From Castanea sativa (Eukaryota > Streptophyta > Magnoliopsida > Fagales > Fagaceae): DNA of 64,000 nucleotides. The translations under genes were made by a program, and so were the position numbers. Location of the stretch: positions 32,647,501-32,711,500 of the forward strand of contig NC_134021.1 in the NCBI RefSeq assembly GCF_040712315.1, given 5' to 3'. Below are positions 1 to 11,540 of this stretch, piece after piece; the stretch's first letter is position 1, and each line of letters opens with the position of its first letter. The notes under the pieces are model-generated. The model did no database searches and was not told where the DNA came from. It saw only the letters and a list, made by a program, of their open reading frames with translations.

Positions 1-623
1 CGAGGGTGAACTTATCCTCGGACTGACACCAGAGAACCCGGGACTTCATGGTACAGGTTAGGGAATGACACGGTCAAGACCAATGGTTAAAAGGGGTGAA
101 CCCTTGAATGCCCCAGAAGCACCAGTGTTGAAGAAATGTCAAAGACAAAGGCTGCTACCTCCACATTAAAGACCCTGCACCTACCACCCTGGCCGCATTA
201 ATGGGGAGGTGACACTTAAACAGTGGAAGGGAAACTTCTAGTTACTGTTCAAAGGCACTAAGAAAAGAAATATCTATACTAAGGGAGGAGTTGGGGGCAA
301 CACGTGTATAAAGTATTAAGAAGAAGAGTATTTAAGAAAGGACCTAGAACAGAAATGGGGACGGAACTTTTTGTAACCTAAAAAGAAAAAAAAGACAAAG
401 AGAGAGAGATAATATAAGAACAGCTCTCGGCTTACGTCCGAGGAGACCTATTTTCATTACTCTTTGCTGTTTCCTAATACTGGCAATCTTTAGTTTGTCA
501 TTTAATCTTCACTCACTTCTAACCTGGGTTTCAAGCCCACTCTCTACAAATTTTCATTGTTTAAGGCTCATTGGGCCTGAGCCCATAACTGTTCTTGGGT
601 CCAGGTGCAATTGTGCACTTACA
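1..623 (+). mobile_element. LTR (family A), truncated by window start
   Basis: This stretch is the inverted counterpart of 3481-4228 at roughly 90% similarity by eye. It ends in CACTTACA at 623, where the other copy begins with TGTAAG, which marks an LTR terminus. A TATAAAG-like box lies near 306-313, and no primer-binding site or coding region follows. The related LTR at 41695 has the same 3'-end layout in this orientation, so I take the sense strand as plus. The 5' end and its target duplication lie outside the window. Confidence 0.7.
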
Positions 624-1757
624 ATATATATACGTATATAAAAATGATATTCATTATAATTTCAAAATATATTCAATTAATGACTAATTTGATCATTACT
701 TATGTAATAATATTTAATAAGGCTAGCAAAATAAGTAAAATTAACATATGTTTGTAACTTACGCATTCAAAAGTGATAATACATGACATATGAGTCAAAA
801 TTAATTTCATTTAATCATCTTGCCTAATCAACTCCATCTAAGTTAATGATATCATCATGTTCATCATCTTGCAAAACCATTTCTTCAATGACATTTTCTT
901 CATCATCATCAACATTTATGATCTCTTATTTTCTTTTATTTTAATAATTTTTTCTTTATATTTCTTCTAAGCATTGTAACTTCTTAAACTTATAACAACA
1001 ACAACAATAATAATAAAATTATATTGTCATTTAATAACTTATTCATAGTATAGAAAAAAAAAATAGAAATATAATAGTAAAGTGTCAAGTGTATAGTCCA
1101 AATTTTGTAGGTGAAAGAGAAAAAAAAAAAAAAAAAAAAAAACTCATGGATAAGATATTTTATTAGGCTCAATCAAATATCCTAATACCTTTGTGTTAAA
1201 ATAAGCTAATAACTTGTTGGATTCTAATACAAACACAAATTCTAACCAAAAAAAAAAAAACTTATTTTAACCCACATGTTTATGTATTGTACAATACATA
1301 CGATTTTACAATACGATACGATACGATACGATTCATACGATACGTGCCTATGTATTGTATGATTCATGAGCACTTCCAATATGCCCTTCCAATATGAAAT
1401 TTTTATACATGATACGATATGTTTCGTGTAGCGTACAATACTAACAACTATGTTATTAATCAAATATTTAAATTTCAATTTTTTGTAGTCTAGAATTATG
1501 CATAAAAATAAATTTATAGATCAAATAGTAAACAAAATTTGGTTGACACAAAATTTGACAAGAGTGTTAAGAAAATAATAAACATGTCATCCAATTATTA
1601 GATTTTCAAGATACATAACAATATTAATTTTTTTAGTGAGAGTTGTAACTATTAGATACAACTAAGTTTGTAGCCAAATTTTATTCTCACAATTTATAAC
1701 ACTTATTTTTGTTAGCCTAGGTTGTCTCAAAGACTTAAAATCGAATTCTTAGCATGC
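624..1757. other. AT-rich intergenic DNA, no gene
   Basis: No coding signal is recognisable. The stretch contains poly-A/T runs (about 1122-1141 and 1247-1260) and a short pentanucleotide array of ATACG units near 1311-1345. That array is followed by a diverged partly inverted repeat of the same motif to about 1440. Confidence 0.6.
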
Positions 1758-1922
1758 AGTGGCAGAGTCATGTTAGGAGTTGGAGGGGCCATGGCCCCAC
1801 AAGATTTTTTTTTTTTTTTTTTCAAAAGTTAATAGGTATAGTCTCTTGTTTCGATTATCCTATGTTTTACTAAAACAAAATTCAAGTTTATATCCTTTCG
1901 GCCCCCTCCTCCTCCTATTCAA

Positions 1923-1963
<41 letters not shown>

Positions 1964-2121
1964 CCCAATGTAATAATTTTCAATTAAATGGATTATAATT
2001 CTATTAGTGATAAATTAATTGGATAAACACAATTATTTTCACCATGATCTCATAAATTTAACCCAAAAAAAAAAAAACAAATAAGCAATTATCTTAGAAA
2101 AAAAAAAGGTTTTACCACTGC
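1758..2121. repeat. Possible small TIR element containing an (AT)n run
   Basis: The segment opens with CAGTGGCAGAG and closes with CCACTG, giving short inverted ends of the kind seen on plant hAT-like elements. The opening also resembles the GC-rich ends of the element at 39660-40298. An (AT)n run of about 33 bp lies at 1926-1959. I see no clear 8-bp target duplication, so this is tentative. Confidence 0.25.
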
Positions 2122-2464
2122 ATACTTTTAGTGTGATAATCACTCCATAAGTACAAAGTTCTTGTGAGACGTGAGAGGTAAGGGCCGGAATTCAAGTTTT
2201 CAAGGAAGAAGCTTCATACACATATGCTGTTAGATTAGCCTAGAGTAGAATTTCCATCTTGTATAAAAAAAAGTTTCAAAATTTTGCTCTTTCCTAGTTC
2301 ATAATAACTTCTCTCTTACTTATGTTGGCTTTGATGGAGGAGAAACAATGTTTACCAGCATTTACAGATCAACTGTTTCTCAAGTCTTTATGGCCAAGAT
2401 TCTTTTACTCCTTCGATTTCATGGTTAACATGTGTGTGGATGAAACTTTAGAGCATTAGCATTA

Positions 2465-2554
2465 GGGGTGTAAACACCCCCCCCCCCCCCCAAATTGCTA
2501 TTTTAGCAACACACACCCTTACAATAAGCTTTACCTAAGTGTGTATTGCTCAAA
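2465..2554. repeat. MITE-like start with poly-C run
   Basis: The motif GAGCATTAGCATTAGGGGTG followed by a C-run (about 2477-2491) is a MITE-like end. A similar start, GCATTAGTATTCGG, appears at 63367. No matching right end was found. Confidence 0.3.
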
Positions 2555-2652
2555 TATTTTATCATCAATGAACAGTAAGTTTATATATATACAACTTACT
2601 GTTGCTGGGTCTGTAAACTTAAATATATTACTTTATTCTCTCTCTCTCCCTT

Positions 2653-2696
<44 letters not shown>

Positions 2697-3155
2697 CCTC
2701 ACTCCTTAGGTACACTTTTTTTTCCTTATTGATAAATATTTTATAAAGCCTATCAATATACTAAACTATACTAAACTATAGTTAATTTGATTAAAATATA
2801 TTATATCATATAGATAAAACAATGTAATTTTTAAGTGGTTATATGTATAACGATTATATATATAAATTGGTTATGGATTATAAACATTGATTTTTGTTTT
2901 AACCATTTTTACCACTCATCAATTAAAGAAAAAAAAAAGTGGGAATGAGCAGTGAGTTATAGAAATAGAAACATTTCAATGTTTTTGGGTTATAGGAAAA
3001 GGAGTTAAGTGCAGTCCGATTAATGTATTTCCTTAGAGCACATATTAATAATCCATTTTAGGAATTTTTTTATGAGAAATTAAATAAGCGGTTAAAAAAG
3101 TTAATTACTTTTTCGCTTTCCCATAAAAAAAACTTCCTAAAATAGTTTACTAATA
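2555..3155 (+). repeat. Dispersed repeat module B, copy 1
   Basis: This segment is repeated at about 37020-37580 in the same order: a block with AACAGTAAGTTTAT, a (CT)n and (AT)n tract, a block with TTTTTAAGTGGTTATA, then a MITE-like end containing GTCCGAT and ATGTAT. The copies differ mainly in microsatellite length. The ORFs across it are low-complexity. Confidence 0.6.
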
Positions 3156-3301
3156 TTTTTTTTTAGAATCAAGACCAATCTAAAGAGAAAAATAAAATTG
3201 CTCGTTTCGCTAGCAAGTGAGCTACAGTTACATGAGAATAGGATAAGTTTGAAAAATAGGAGGCTAAATACCGTATATCTTTTACAATGTGACCAAAATG
3301 T

Positions 3302-4545
3302 GATAACCATGGACAGAGCCATGTTTGGACTTGGGGGGCAATGCCACCCACCCCCTCCCCCCTCCCCTTTTTTTTAAATATTATTATTATATATATTATG
3401 TACTAATTTTAGCAATTTTGTTTTAGAAAATTACATTTTTACTCCCTTAAAAATATCATTGATTCTTTTAAGAGTATTGTTGTAAGCGCACAATTGCACC
3501 TGGTCCCAAGAACAGTTACGGGCTCAGGCCCAATGAGCCTTAAACAATATGAATTTGTAGAGTGTGGGCTTGAAACCCAGGTTAGAAGTGACTAAGGATT
3601 AAATGACAAGTCAAAGATTGCTAACACTTGAAAACAACAAGGAATATTGTAAATCAACCTGCTCGGACGCAAGCCGAGAGCTGTTCTTATATTATCTCTT
3701 TCTCTTTTTTCTTTTTCCTTTAGATTACAAAAAAGGCATCCCTCTTCCTGTTCTAGGTTGATCCTTAAATACTCCTCTTTTTGATACTTTGTACACGTGT
3801 TGCCCCAACTCCCCCTTAGCCTAGATATTTCTTTTCTCAGTACCTTTGAATAGTAACCAGAAGTTTCCCTTCCACTGTTCAGGTGTCACTTCCCCATTAA
3901 TGCGGTCAGGGTGGTAGGTGCAGGATCTTTAATGTGGAGGTGGCAGCCTTTATCTTTAGTATTTCTCCAACATCGGTGCTTCCAGGACATTCAAGGGTTC
4001 ACCCCTTTTAACCCTTGGTCTTGACCGTGTCATTCCCTAACCTTTACCATGAAGTCTTGGGTTCTCCGGTGTCCGTCCGAGGGGAAGTTCACCCTCGGTT
4101 GGATCCTCGGATTCTCGGCGTATGGGCCGACCCATAGTACTAACAAATTCCAAACCCAAGAGCAGGTCGGCCTTCCTTAGCATGGCCCGAAGGCCCACAT
4201 CCCCATCAGGATCTTTTTACTCCCCACAATTGTTATAGTCACAAATTTTTCTATAACATTTTTACAGACGGTTGAGGTAACAAATTCTTATTGATTCACA
4301 TTTGAGCTCACCACTTACATTATTAGCGATTTATAAAAAGATTTGTAGTTCAAACATTTTCCACATTTTAAAGACCATTAAAAAATATTAATATGTCTAA
4401 AATCTAAAATAGAAATATACAAGCCCAAAAAAATTAGTACAATAATGAAAATTATCAATAGTAAAACTAAAAAAAAAAAAAAATTAAGCCTAGTAAACCA
4501 ATTTTACTTAAAACAAAAAATCTGAACCTTTAAAAAACTTTTAAC
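3302..4545. mobile_element. TIR element X (copy 1), interrupted by MITE and solo LTR
   Basis: 3302-3475 and 4229-4545 together match the element at 39660-40298. They share the GC-rich left end with CTTGGGGG, the AAATATTA-rich start, an internal MITE, then the block rich in TCTAAAATCTAAAA. The copy is split by the solo LTR at 3481-4228, and its right end is lost where the LINE begins near 4550. The nesting order is element X, then the MITE inside it, then the LTR inside the MITE. Confidence 0.5.
3481..4228 (-). mobile_element. Solo LTR (family A), complete, with 5-bp TSD
   Basis: The 748-bp element starts TG and ends CA. It is flanked by a perfect 5-bp direct repeat, ATTGT, at 3476-3480 and 4229-4233. 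No internal retroelement sequence is attached, so it is a solo LTR left by recombination between two LTRs. It is in the opposite orientation to the copy at 1-623. Confidence 0.88.
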
Positions 4546-4589
4546 AACCCCACGTCCATAGTGATAACATATGTGAATTTCATCTAAGA

Positions 4590-4830
4590 GCGCCAATAAG
4601 GACCTGCGAGTCTCCTTCTAACATGTCCCTGTTGAAACCTGTTTCGAGTGCCAATTCCAGTGCCCGTCTTGCTGCTAAAGCCTCCACTTCTATTGCCGTG
4701 ATAGGGAGGGGAATTGAGAGAGAGACCATGACTTGCCCCTCACTATTTCAGATTACCACCCTGATTCCTGCATAATTTTCTACTTTGAAAAGTGCCCCAT
4801 CGAAGTTGATTTTGTACTGTGAACTCTCCG
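4590..4830 (-). pseudogene. LINE RNase H domain remnant (RVT_3 type)
   Basis: The minus-strand translation gives INFDGALFK, then EALAARRALELALE, then LEGDSQVLIGAL. That is the order of the catalytic Asp, Glu and Asp regions of the RNase H domain found at the end of plant LINE ORF2 and in related plant genes. An in-frame stop sits between the first and second blocks (VVI-stop-NSEG). This is the last domain of the LINE. Confidence 0.7.
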
Positions 4831-5164
4831 GTGGCTACCACTGTGTTAGAGGTCTCCCCATAGGTAATACCAAGGAGTTATTGTGCAGAGTAAAGTCGTG
4901 CAATCTGTTGTAGGCTTGGTTTAATAGCTGGTCGAGAGTGCCACAGCTCTTGCCTAGCCTTAAATCATTTCTTCTTTTCCATAGAGCCCACACCACCATA
5001 GCAAATAATTCCGGGTCTCTGTTTTCTGCAAAAATACAACCAATGAGATCGATGAAAGTTGTTGTTCACCGTAAACTACTTTGATTCCACATTGGTACCG
5101 TGGACCAAAGCTCTTCAAGTTTCAGACAGAGATAGAGAGCATGGAGGACATCTTCATGCTGTGA

Positions 5165-6182
5165 TTAGCAGCGTTTTTGGCTCATTAAGTTTCGCTTCGT
5201 AGGTAGGGAATTTTTTGTTGCTCTCCATACCAAGTTCTTTAATTTGCTTGGTACTTTTAGACCCCATATCCCTTGCCATAGTGGTTGTAGCAACTGTGTT
5301 TCGGATTGCCCAGGTTGCTGATACTGAGCTTCCATTGTTAGAAATTTGCATCCTGATTTGACCGTGTATTCACCGGTGGCTTTGTGAGGCCAGATGAGTG
5401 CATCAGGCTGGTCCGTATGGCATAGAGGCATATTCTTCACCATGGTTGCTTCGAAACTCGACAGTGTGGCATCTATCAACTCTATTTTCCAGCTCCTCCG
5501 GTCTTCATCAATGAATGTGCTCACCTTAGCTTCTATCAGGCCTTCCACTCTTGGCCAACTTCTTTACTTTGCTTGGTACTTTTAGACCCTATATCCCTTG
5601 CCATAGTGGTTGTAGCAACTGTGTTTCGGATTGCCCAGGTTGCTGATACTGAGCTTCCATCTGCAGAAATTTGCATCCTGATTTGACCGTGTGTTCACCA
5701 GTGGCATTGTAATGCCAAATAAGTGCATCTGGCTGGTCCGTATGGCAGAGAGGCACATTCTTCACCATGGTTGCTTCGAAACTCAGCAGTGTGGCATCTA
5801 TCAACTCTGTTTTCCAGCTCCTCCGGACTTCATAGATGAATGTACTCACCTTAGCTTCCATCAGGCCTTCCACTCTTGGCGACAGAATTTTTGGGGAGTG
5901 TTTTTGAGGCAGCCAACGATCTCCCCAAATAGCCACTGATTTCCCATCCCTGATTCTCCAGCTTGCCCCCTTAATAATGACATCTCTCCCCCTAATAATG
6001 CTCTTCCATGCATAGGATACCAAATTTGGACACGTGGCTTCCATAATTGAACAACGTGGGAAATATTTTGCTTTAAAAATCCGGTAAAACAGCGAAGATT
6101 TATCATGTACGAGGCGCCAGGTCTGCTTAGCCAGTAGTGCATCATTGAACCTTGATAGGTCTTTGAAACCCACCCATACCAC
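5165..6182 (-). pseudogene. LINE ORF2 C-terminal region with zf-RVT, internally duplicated
   Basis: The minus-strand reading contains GFKDLSRFNDALLAKQTWR, then SWRIRDGKSVAIWGDRWLP, then IWPHKATGEYTVKSGCKF, and at the low-coordinate end WRATKNSLPTKRNL. This is the connector and zinc-binding (zf-RVT) region that follows the reverse transcriptase in plant L1 elements. A stretch of about 325 bp is present twice in tandem (about 5230-5554 and 5555-5880), so the block from KVSTFI to WQGI is repeated and the frame is broken between copies. Confidence 0.75.
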
Positions 6183-7600
6183 CTTGCGTCTTCAGCTTAC
6201 ATAAATCTTCCAATTTAATCCATTGGACCTTTCGGCTATCCCCCCTTTGTCCCCAAAAAAATATTCGAATGAGAGCTTCAAGATCGTGACATAGGCCAAC
6301 TGGGAGTTTAAAGCAGGACATTGTATTTGTAGGGAGTGCTTGAGCTACCACCTTAATTAAAATTTCCCTCCCTGCTTGTGATAGGAGTTTACCCTGCGAC
6401 CCTTGAAGCTTCTTCCACACTCTTTGCTTGATATTGTCAAAACTTTCCTTCTTCTTATGGCCTATGAAGCTTGGTAGTCCCAAATAATTTTCATATTGTT
6501 GGACCATTGTTACCCCGAGAACATCCTTTATTGAAGTTTGCATTTGTTGGGAGGTTGATTTGCTAAAAAATAGAATCGTTTTTCCTCTATTAATTTGTTG
6601 TCTCGATGCTCGTTCATAACTGGCTAGGATCTCCAAGCGCTTCTCACACTTGCTTGTTTTTGCCCTACAAAAAACAAGTCTGTCATCTGAAAAAAGAAGA
6701 TAAGTTAGTTTAGGTCCATTTCGACAAATTGACAAACCCCTTATATCTCCATTCTCCTCTTCCTTTTTTAATAATTTGTGGAAACCCTCTATGCATAGCA
6801 AGAATAGATATGGAGATAATTGATCTCCTTGGCAAAGTCTCCTAGTGGATTGAATGTGACCATGTGGCTCTCCATTGATCATCACCGAGTATGTTGCTTT
6901 TGAAATACACTGCATCATTAGATTTGTCCATGTTTCACCAAAACTCATTTTCTTCATCAATTTCTCCATATACTGCCATTCAATTCTATCATACGTCTTG
7001 CTCATGTTAAGTTTAAGCGCCATATAACCTGTCTAGTGGAGGTTTCAAAAGCCACCATAATATTATCAGAGATCAACCTGTCTATCATGAAAGCACTTTG
7101 TTACTCCGAAACTAGCTGTGGTAAAATCTTCTTCAACCTATTTGCGAACACTTTCAAGAAAATTTTGTACAAAACATTGTTGAGACTAATAGGGCAATAT
7201 TGTGAAACATATTCTGGATTTTTAACTTTAGGAATCAAAGTTATAAATGAATGACACAATGATTAAGGGAGATTACCGGGATTTAAATATGATAAAATGG
7301 CATCAACAACGTCGCTACCTACCAAGGACTAGTAATGTTGATAAAAAAAAGAGGCAACATACCATCTGGTCCATGTGATTTCAGAGGTGCCATCTATTTT
7401 AGAGCAGTTTCTACTTCTTCGGCCTTAAAATCAGAGATTAAGTCCTGGTTCATCTCCCATGTCACTACTTGAGGAATTTGTGCCAAGAAATCCTCAAAGG
7501 TGTCCGGGTTTTGAGTGGTGAAAGGGTCTTGATAAAAATCCGGCACAATATCTACCACTTGGCCTGGATGTGTACACCACTGCCTGGTGTTGTCATACAA
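6142..7600 (-). pseudogene. LINE ORF2 reverse transcriptase
   Basis: The open part at 7023-6142 begins LKLNMSKTYDRIEW, a variant of the conserved LKLDMSKAYDRVEW block. It continues through LCQGDQLSPYLFLLCIE and the active-site block LLFSDDRLVFCRA, where the usual FADD is FSDD and both Asp residues are kept. It then runs through YLGLPSFIG and the KLLSQAGREILIKVV block to RIFFWG and GGMGGF. The N-terminal part at 7600-7030 carries the region before the palm domain but is broken by stops and frameshifts. It would copy the LINE RNA at the nick if functional, but it is not. Confidence 0.82.
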
Positions 7601-7860
7601 CCCTTTAATGTATTTCTTTGCCTACGTTGTGATGCCTTGCTATGAAAAAACTTCATATTCCTATCGCCGTCTTTCAGCCATTGTATTCTTGCCCTATGTC
7701 CCCATAGCTGTGCTTCTCGATCAAGGAGTGTGTTGATCTCCTTTTCTAGTTTTATCAAGAGGTGAGCCAACCCCCCATCGAGTGCTACTCTCTCGGCTTG
7801 GGCAAACAGTTTTCATTTTTTCTCTAATTCTCTTCATATGTTCTAGAAACAGGTTTTACT

Positions 7861-9888
7861 CTACTTCATCAATTCTTTCTTGCAAGTTTCTATCTTCTTT
7901 ATCACCTTGCCTCCAACTGGATCTGAATATGATGTTTGCCAGATAGCTTCAACCATTTCCCTACAACCCCTTTCACTCATCCACATCTGCTCAAAACGAA
8001 AAGGCCTTTGTTGTTTGCACTCCATCCCTTCCGGAAGAATGCACAATGGTTTATGATCCGAAGTAGTAACATCTAAATGATGAATCTGTGTATTTGGATA
8101 CATAGAAAACCAGTCACTCGTCGCCATTGCCCTATCCAATCTCTCCCATATTGTGAAGTTGTCAAAATGTTTATGCCAAGTAAATCTCAGTCCCACAAAT
8201 CCAAGATCCATAAATCCACATTCATCCAAATTGTCCCTGATAGCTTGCATTTGTGCATGAGGTCATATTCTACTACCTAATTTTTCAGACTGCTTTGTAA
8301 TTTCATTAAAGTCACCCGCACATAACCAAGGTGCATTATGTTAGGACATATGTGTTTCATGTTAGGAACATATGTCATCATGTATTGGCTAATCCTTTGA
8401 TAAAACGCACTTTAATTGTAATTGAGTAAATCTATGATGTGTTTAATACTTCAAGAAATAAGGTTTTAAGTTCAAGTGTTAAAGTCATGCAAATCTGTCC
8501 AAGGAACAAGTGAAGAAGTGCTGGTTTTTAAATCTCGATAGCTAACTCGACAGCTAGTATCTATCAAGATTTAAAAAGCTATTCTAGCCCGATGTTTGAC
8601 AGTTGCTCGACAAATAGGGTATCTATCGAGATTTATGAAAAACAGATTTTCAATTCTGATTTTCATCTAATCCGTGAATAGATGTTTGAGCTTTCTTTTC
8701 TCATAACCCTAAACATATATAAGGATTGTTTTAAGGGGCACAATTGCACGAGTGTGAAGCAAAGCGTTGTTCATGCTAATTATGACCGGAAATCTAATTT
8801 TCCCTAGTTGTTCTTTCTCTTGAAGAAGCTGCTGTGTTTGTACACTGTTGGGTTTTGTGACCAAGGAGCTTCGTGATCTTCATCGTGTGATGAACTGAAG
8901 AACTTTGCAGCCAACATCTTTCTCAAGTTGGTGATTAAGTCACATATTGGGATCTGCGCATCTATTGGTTAGTCATGTACTAGGAGCTGTGCATTAAAAG
9001 GAGAGATTGTCACTACAAAACAAGTCCAATTGGGTATTGGAGTAAGGGTTCAACTGTAGGTTGGTATAAGGTACTGGGATTCCTTTACTTGTAGCCACTT
9101 GTTGTGATAATAGTAAATTCTCGAGAGTGGTGACCTTAAAATGACCCAATGGGATTTTTGCCTTGAAGGTTTTTCCCATTTGTAAACAAATCACCGTGTC
9201 AACTTTATTTTTAATTGTATTTTATTTTATTTGGCGATTTGTTTGTGCTGCCACACATATTGTATGTTAATCTGATTACTTAATCAACTTGGCTAATTAA
9301 TTGTTTAATTCATCACAAGAGGTCAATACATTCTTGGCCTATCACATTACTTCGGCCCTTTAGATTTCTCAAACATGCCCAAGCTTCATGTCTGAGTTGG
9401 GTATCCGGCTTTCCGTAAAATCCTGTGAATCTCCATTCCCCTTCTTTATTCTTTTTTATTATAGAATCGATGTGATTTGTTGAAAATGTCTTGATTGTTA
9501 AGTCGAAGTCTTCCTTCCAATATATCACCAATCCCCCTAACTTGTTTCTCCTACATGCCACAAATTTGTTTTTAAACATTATACAATCCTGAATTAAAAT
9601 TAGCTTAGCTTTGTTCGTCCATGTTTCAGCTAAAAACACAACGCAGGGATCTTTTGCCCACACTAACTCTACAAGCTGATTTTCTGTATGTTGTTTTTCA
9701 AGCCCCCGACAATTTGACATAAAAAACTCATTGCTTTTGGCAGGACTGGGAACCAACCTTCGCCAATATTTGATTGTTACCTTTGCCATCCTAAGAAACA
9801 GTCTTCTTTTTCTTTTGTAGCTTAGATTGACCTCCAATGTGCCGTGTACGCCTTTTTGAACCCACTGCCTTTGCCATAATAACATCAT
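7861..9888 (-). pseudogene. LINE ORF2 endonuclease (EEP type), split by solo LTR
   Basis: The N-terminal half (9888-9345) reads through NCRGLEKQHTENQLVELVW and VVFLAETWT, with the catalytic Glu, to TGFYGKPD. The second half (8338-7861) contains WLCAGDFNEI, RFTWH, ERLDRA and TSDHKPL, the Asp/Asn and Asp-His motifs of the exonuclease-endonuclease-phosphatase fold. The two halves are separated by the solo LTR at 8339-9344 and its CATTA duplication. A stop codon also follows the GDFNEI block. Confidence 0.78.
8339..9344 (+). mobile_element. Solo LTR (family C) with 5-bp TSD inside the LINE
   Basis: The 1006-bp LTR runs from TGTTAGGACATATG to TTGGCCTATCA and is flanked by the perfect 5-bp repeat CATTA (8334-8338 and 9345-9349). 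It is the same family as 15073-16079 (plus) and 37761-38738 (minus). A TATA-like ATATATAAGG lies near 8715. It carries several CTCGATAG/TATCGAG-type motifs and interrupts the LINE endonuclease, so it is younger than the LINE. Confidence 0.92.
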
Positions 9889-10055
9889 TCCTAGGTATGG
9901 ACCTAGCCAATCGTTTCCATGTAGCTACATTCCTTGTAGGGATGTTTGTGTTTTTGGGTAGAGTAGAGAGTGGTGTATGAGTTGGTATTGTTTGTGGCTA
10001 TGCACGTGATTGAGTGAACTTCAAATAAAGGTCATTAATTGTCATAGACTCCAGA

Positions 10056-11105
10056 TTATTTTTCCTTACTCGTAAAGGAGATATTCTTGGAGTGCAATTT
10101 TGTAACGGCATCAAATCTCCCAATATCTCGATCAATGTCCTCAATTTTCTCTTCAAACAACTTAGTTGATAATCCCCTAGTCTCTAGGCTTGGATTTTCA
10201 GCATTGGATTCAAAATTAATCCCTTGATTCGTGTAGGATGGGCTTGATTTCATCAGATGTGGCTCATGAATATCCGAGTGGCAATTAGAATTCTTTTCTA
10301 GATTCAAACTTTCCTTTCCTGTCCTTATGATCTTCGGCAACGACCCCCCTCTTCAAATCACCACAGGTGGTTTCTCAGACAACTCGATAGTTGTATTAGT
10401 CCTCGGACCAACAACTTTTGTTTTGTAGAAACCCGGAACAGAGATTGAGTTTCTTTTCAACGATACAAAGGGTGGTACTCAAATCCATGCACTAAATTGT
10501 TGGGCCTCCATTGTAAGGGTACCTTTGCTTTCTAACCACAACTCGTAATCTCTGTCATCGTGTGTAGGGCTACCATACCAATAACATAGGTTTGCCAGTT
10601 GTTCGTATTTGAAAGACACCCATAACTCCTTGATAAAACCATCCCCCATTGATTCACTTTCTTCAGTGTTGACGTCCACTATGCCGATTGCTCCACAAAT
10701 TTTTTTAGCCACTACCCTAGTTCGAAGACAAACTGGTATGTCATGTACCTGAACCTAGAAAGTAACCATGTTAAAATTTACATCAAGCATATCAACCTCC
10801 TTATCATATGGGTGCAAAATCATGAGATGTTTATCGAAGCTCCACGGTTTGGTGCTGAGAACTCTATCGAGGTCTGCTTGATTGTCAAAAGTGAAAAGAA
10901 CCACATGATCCCCCTCCTTAGTCACCTTAAAGCCATCTTTCGATAACCACAAGGGTGTGAATGTTTTAGCAATGGGTTCAATGTTTAAAGTGCGTTTGGT
11001 GAAAAACTTTGCAGCGAGAACAAACTCTGTCACCGCTTCTTCTATAATGCACAGGTTTGATCCTTCAACATCAAAGAAATTGAGGCAATTCCAAGATTTG
11101 GTCAA
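10056..11105 (-). pseudogene. LINE ORF1 (DUF4283 plus zinc-knuckle region)
   Basis: The minus-strand frame starts at ATG 11105 and reads a DUF4283-like domain: WLSKDGFKVTKEGDHVVLFT, then the KPWSFDKHLMIL block typical of plant LINE ORF1 and gag-like nucleic-acid-binding proteins. It continues in the same frame past a stop at 10755-10757 to VQVHDIPVCLRTR. The decayed knuckle follows: LCYWYGSPTHDDRDYELW, with several expected Cys replaced. Further stops occur after AWI and near 10345. The frame ends at 10056 in an acidic tail. Frame conservation across the stops shows decay by point mutation. Confidence 0.75.
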
Positions 11106-11327
11106 GTCCTTCTTCGAATAAAAAAGAAACGTGCAATAAAGTTAAAAAATTGTTTCCATTAACCCGAAAGAAAAGAAAAACCACAAAACCTTGAAGGTAA
11201 ACTTGTTACCCAAGGTACACAAAACACCTTTGAAGAAGGGACGACTATTCTATGACCTAGGAGAAGATGGAGCAAAACTACCTTTCACTTGTGAAGAGAA
11301 ACTTAGTGTGAAATCCACTCTACACTA

Positions 11328-11540
11328 ACATGAGTAATGCTACAGTTACAAACTATTTTAAAATTTTTTTACAAACATGAGTAATGCTATAGTCACAAAC
11401 TATTTTACAACATTTTTACAAACTATTGATATAGCAAATTTTTACTAATTCTAATTTAGACACACCACTAACATCAAATTTTTATTTACCAATAATTATT
11501 TGGAAAATACTAAAGCAACATCAATAGTTTGTAAAGGGTC
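11328..11540. repeat. MITE (GAGTAATGCTA family)
   Basis: The left terminus GAGTAATGCTACAGTTACAA is present twice in tandem (about 11331-11380 and 11383-11430). It is followed by the central part with GACACACCACTAACATCA and the right arm ATCAATAGTTTGTAAA. Copies or parts occur at 4229-4370, 35735-35940, 37576-38792 (split by an LTR) and 39811-39960. Confidence 0.6.

Larger units (their letters stand above)
4550..11325 (-). mobile_element. Degenerate plant L1-type LINE
   Basis: Read on the minus strand, the element runs in the usual order: ORF1 with a DUF4283 region and a decayed zinc knuckle (11105-10056), then ORF2 with an endonuclease (9888-7861), reverse transcriptase (7600-6142), zf-RVT region (6182-5165) and a terminal RNase H region (4830-4590). 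It is inactive. It has stops in ORF1, frame breaks in ORF2, an internal 325-bp tandem duplication, and a 1-kb solo LTR in the endonuclease. The boundaries are approximate: I see no clear poly-A tail or target duplication, and the 3' end abuts element X. Confidence 0.85.
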
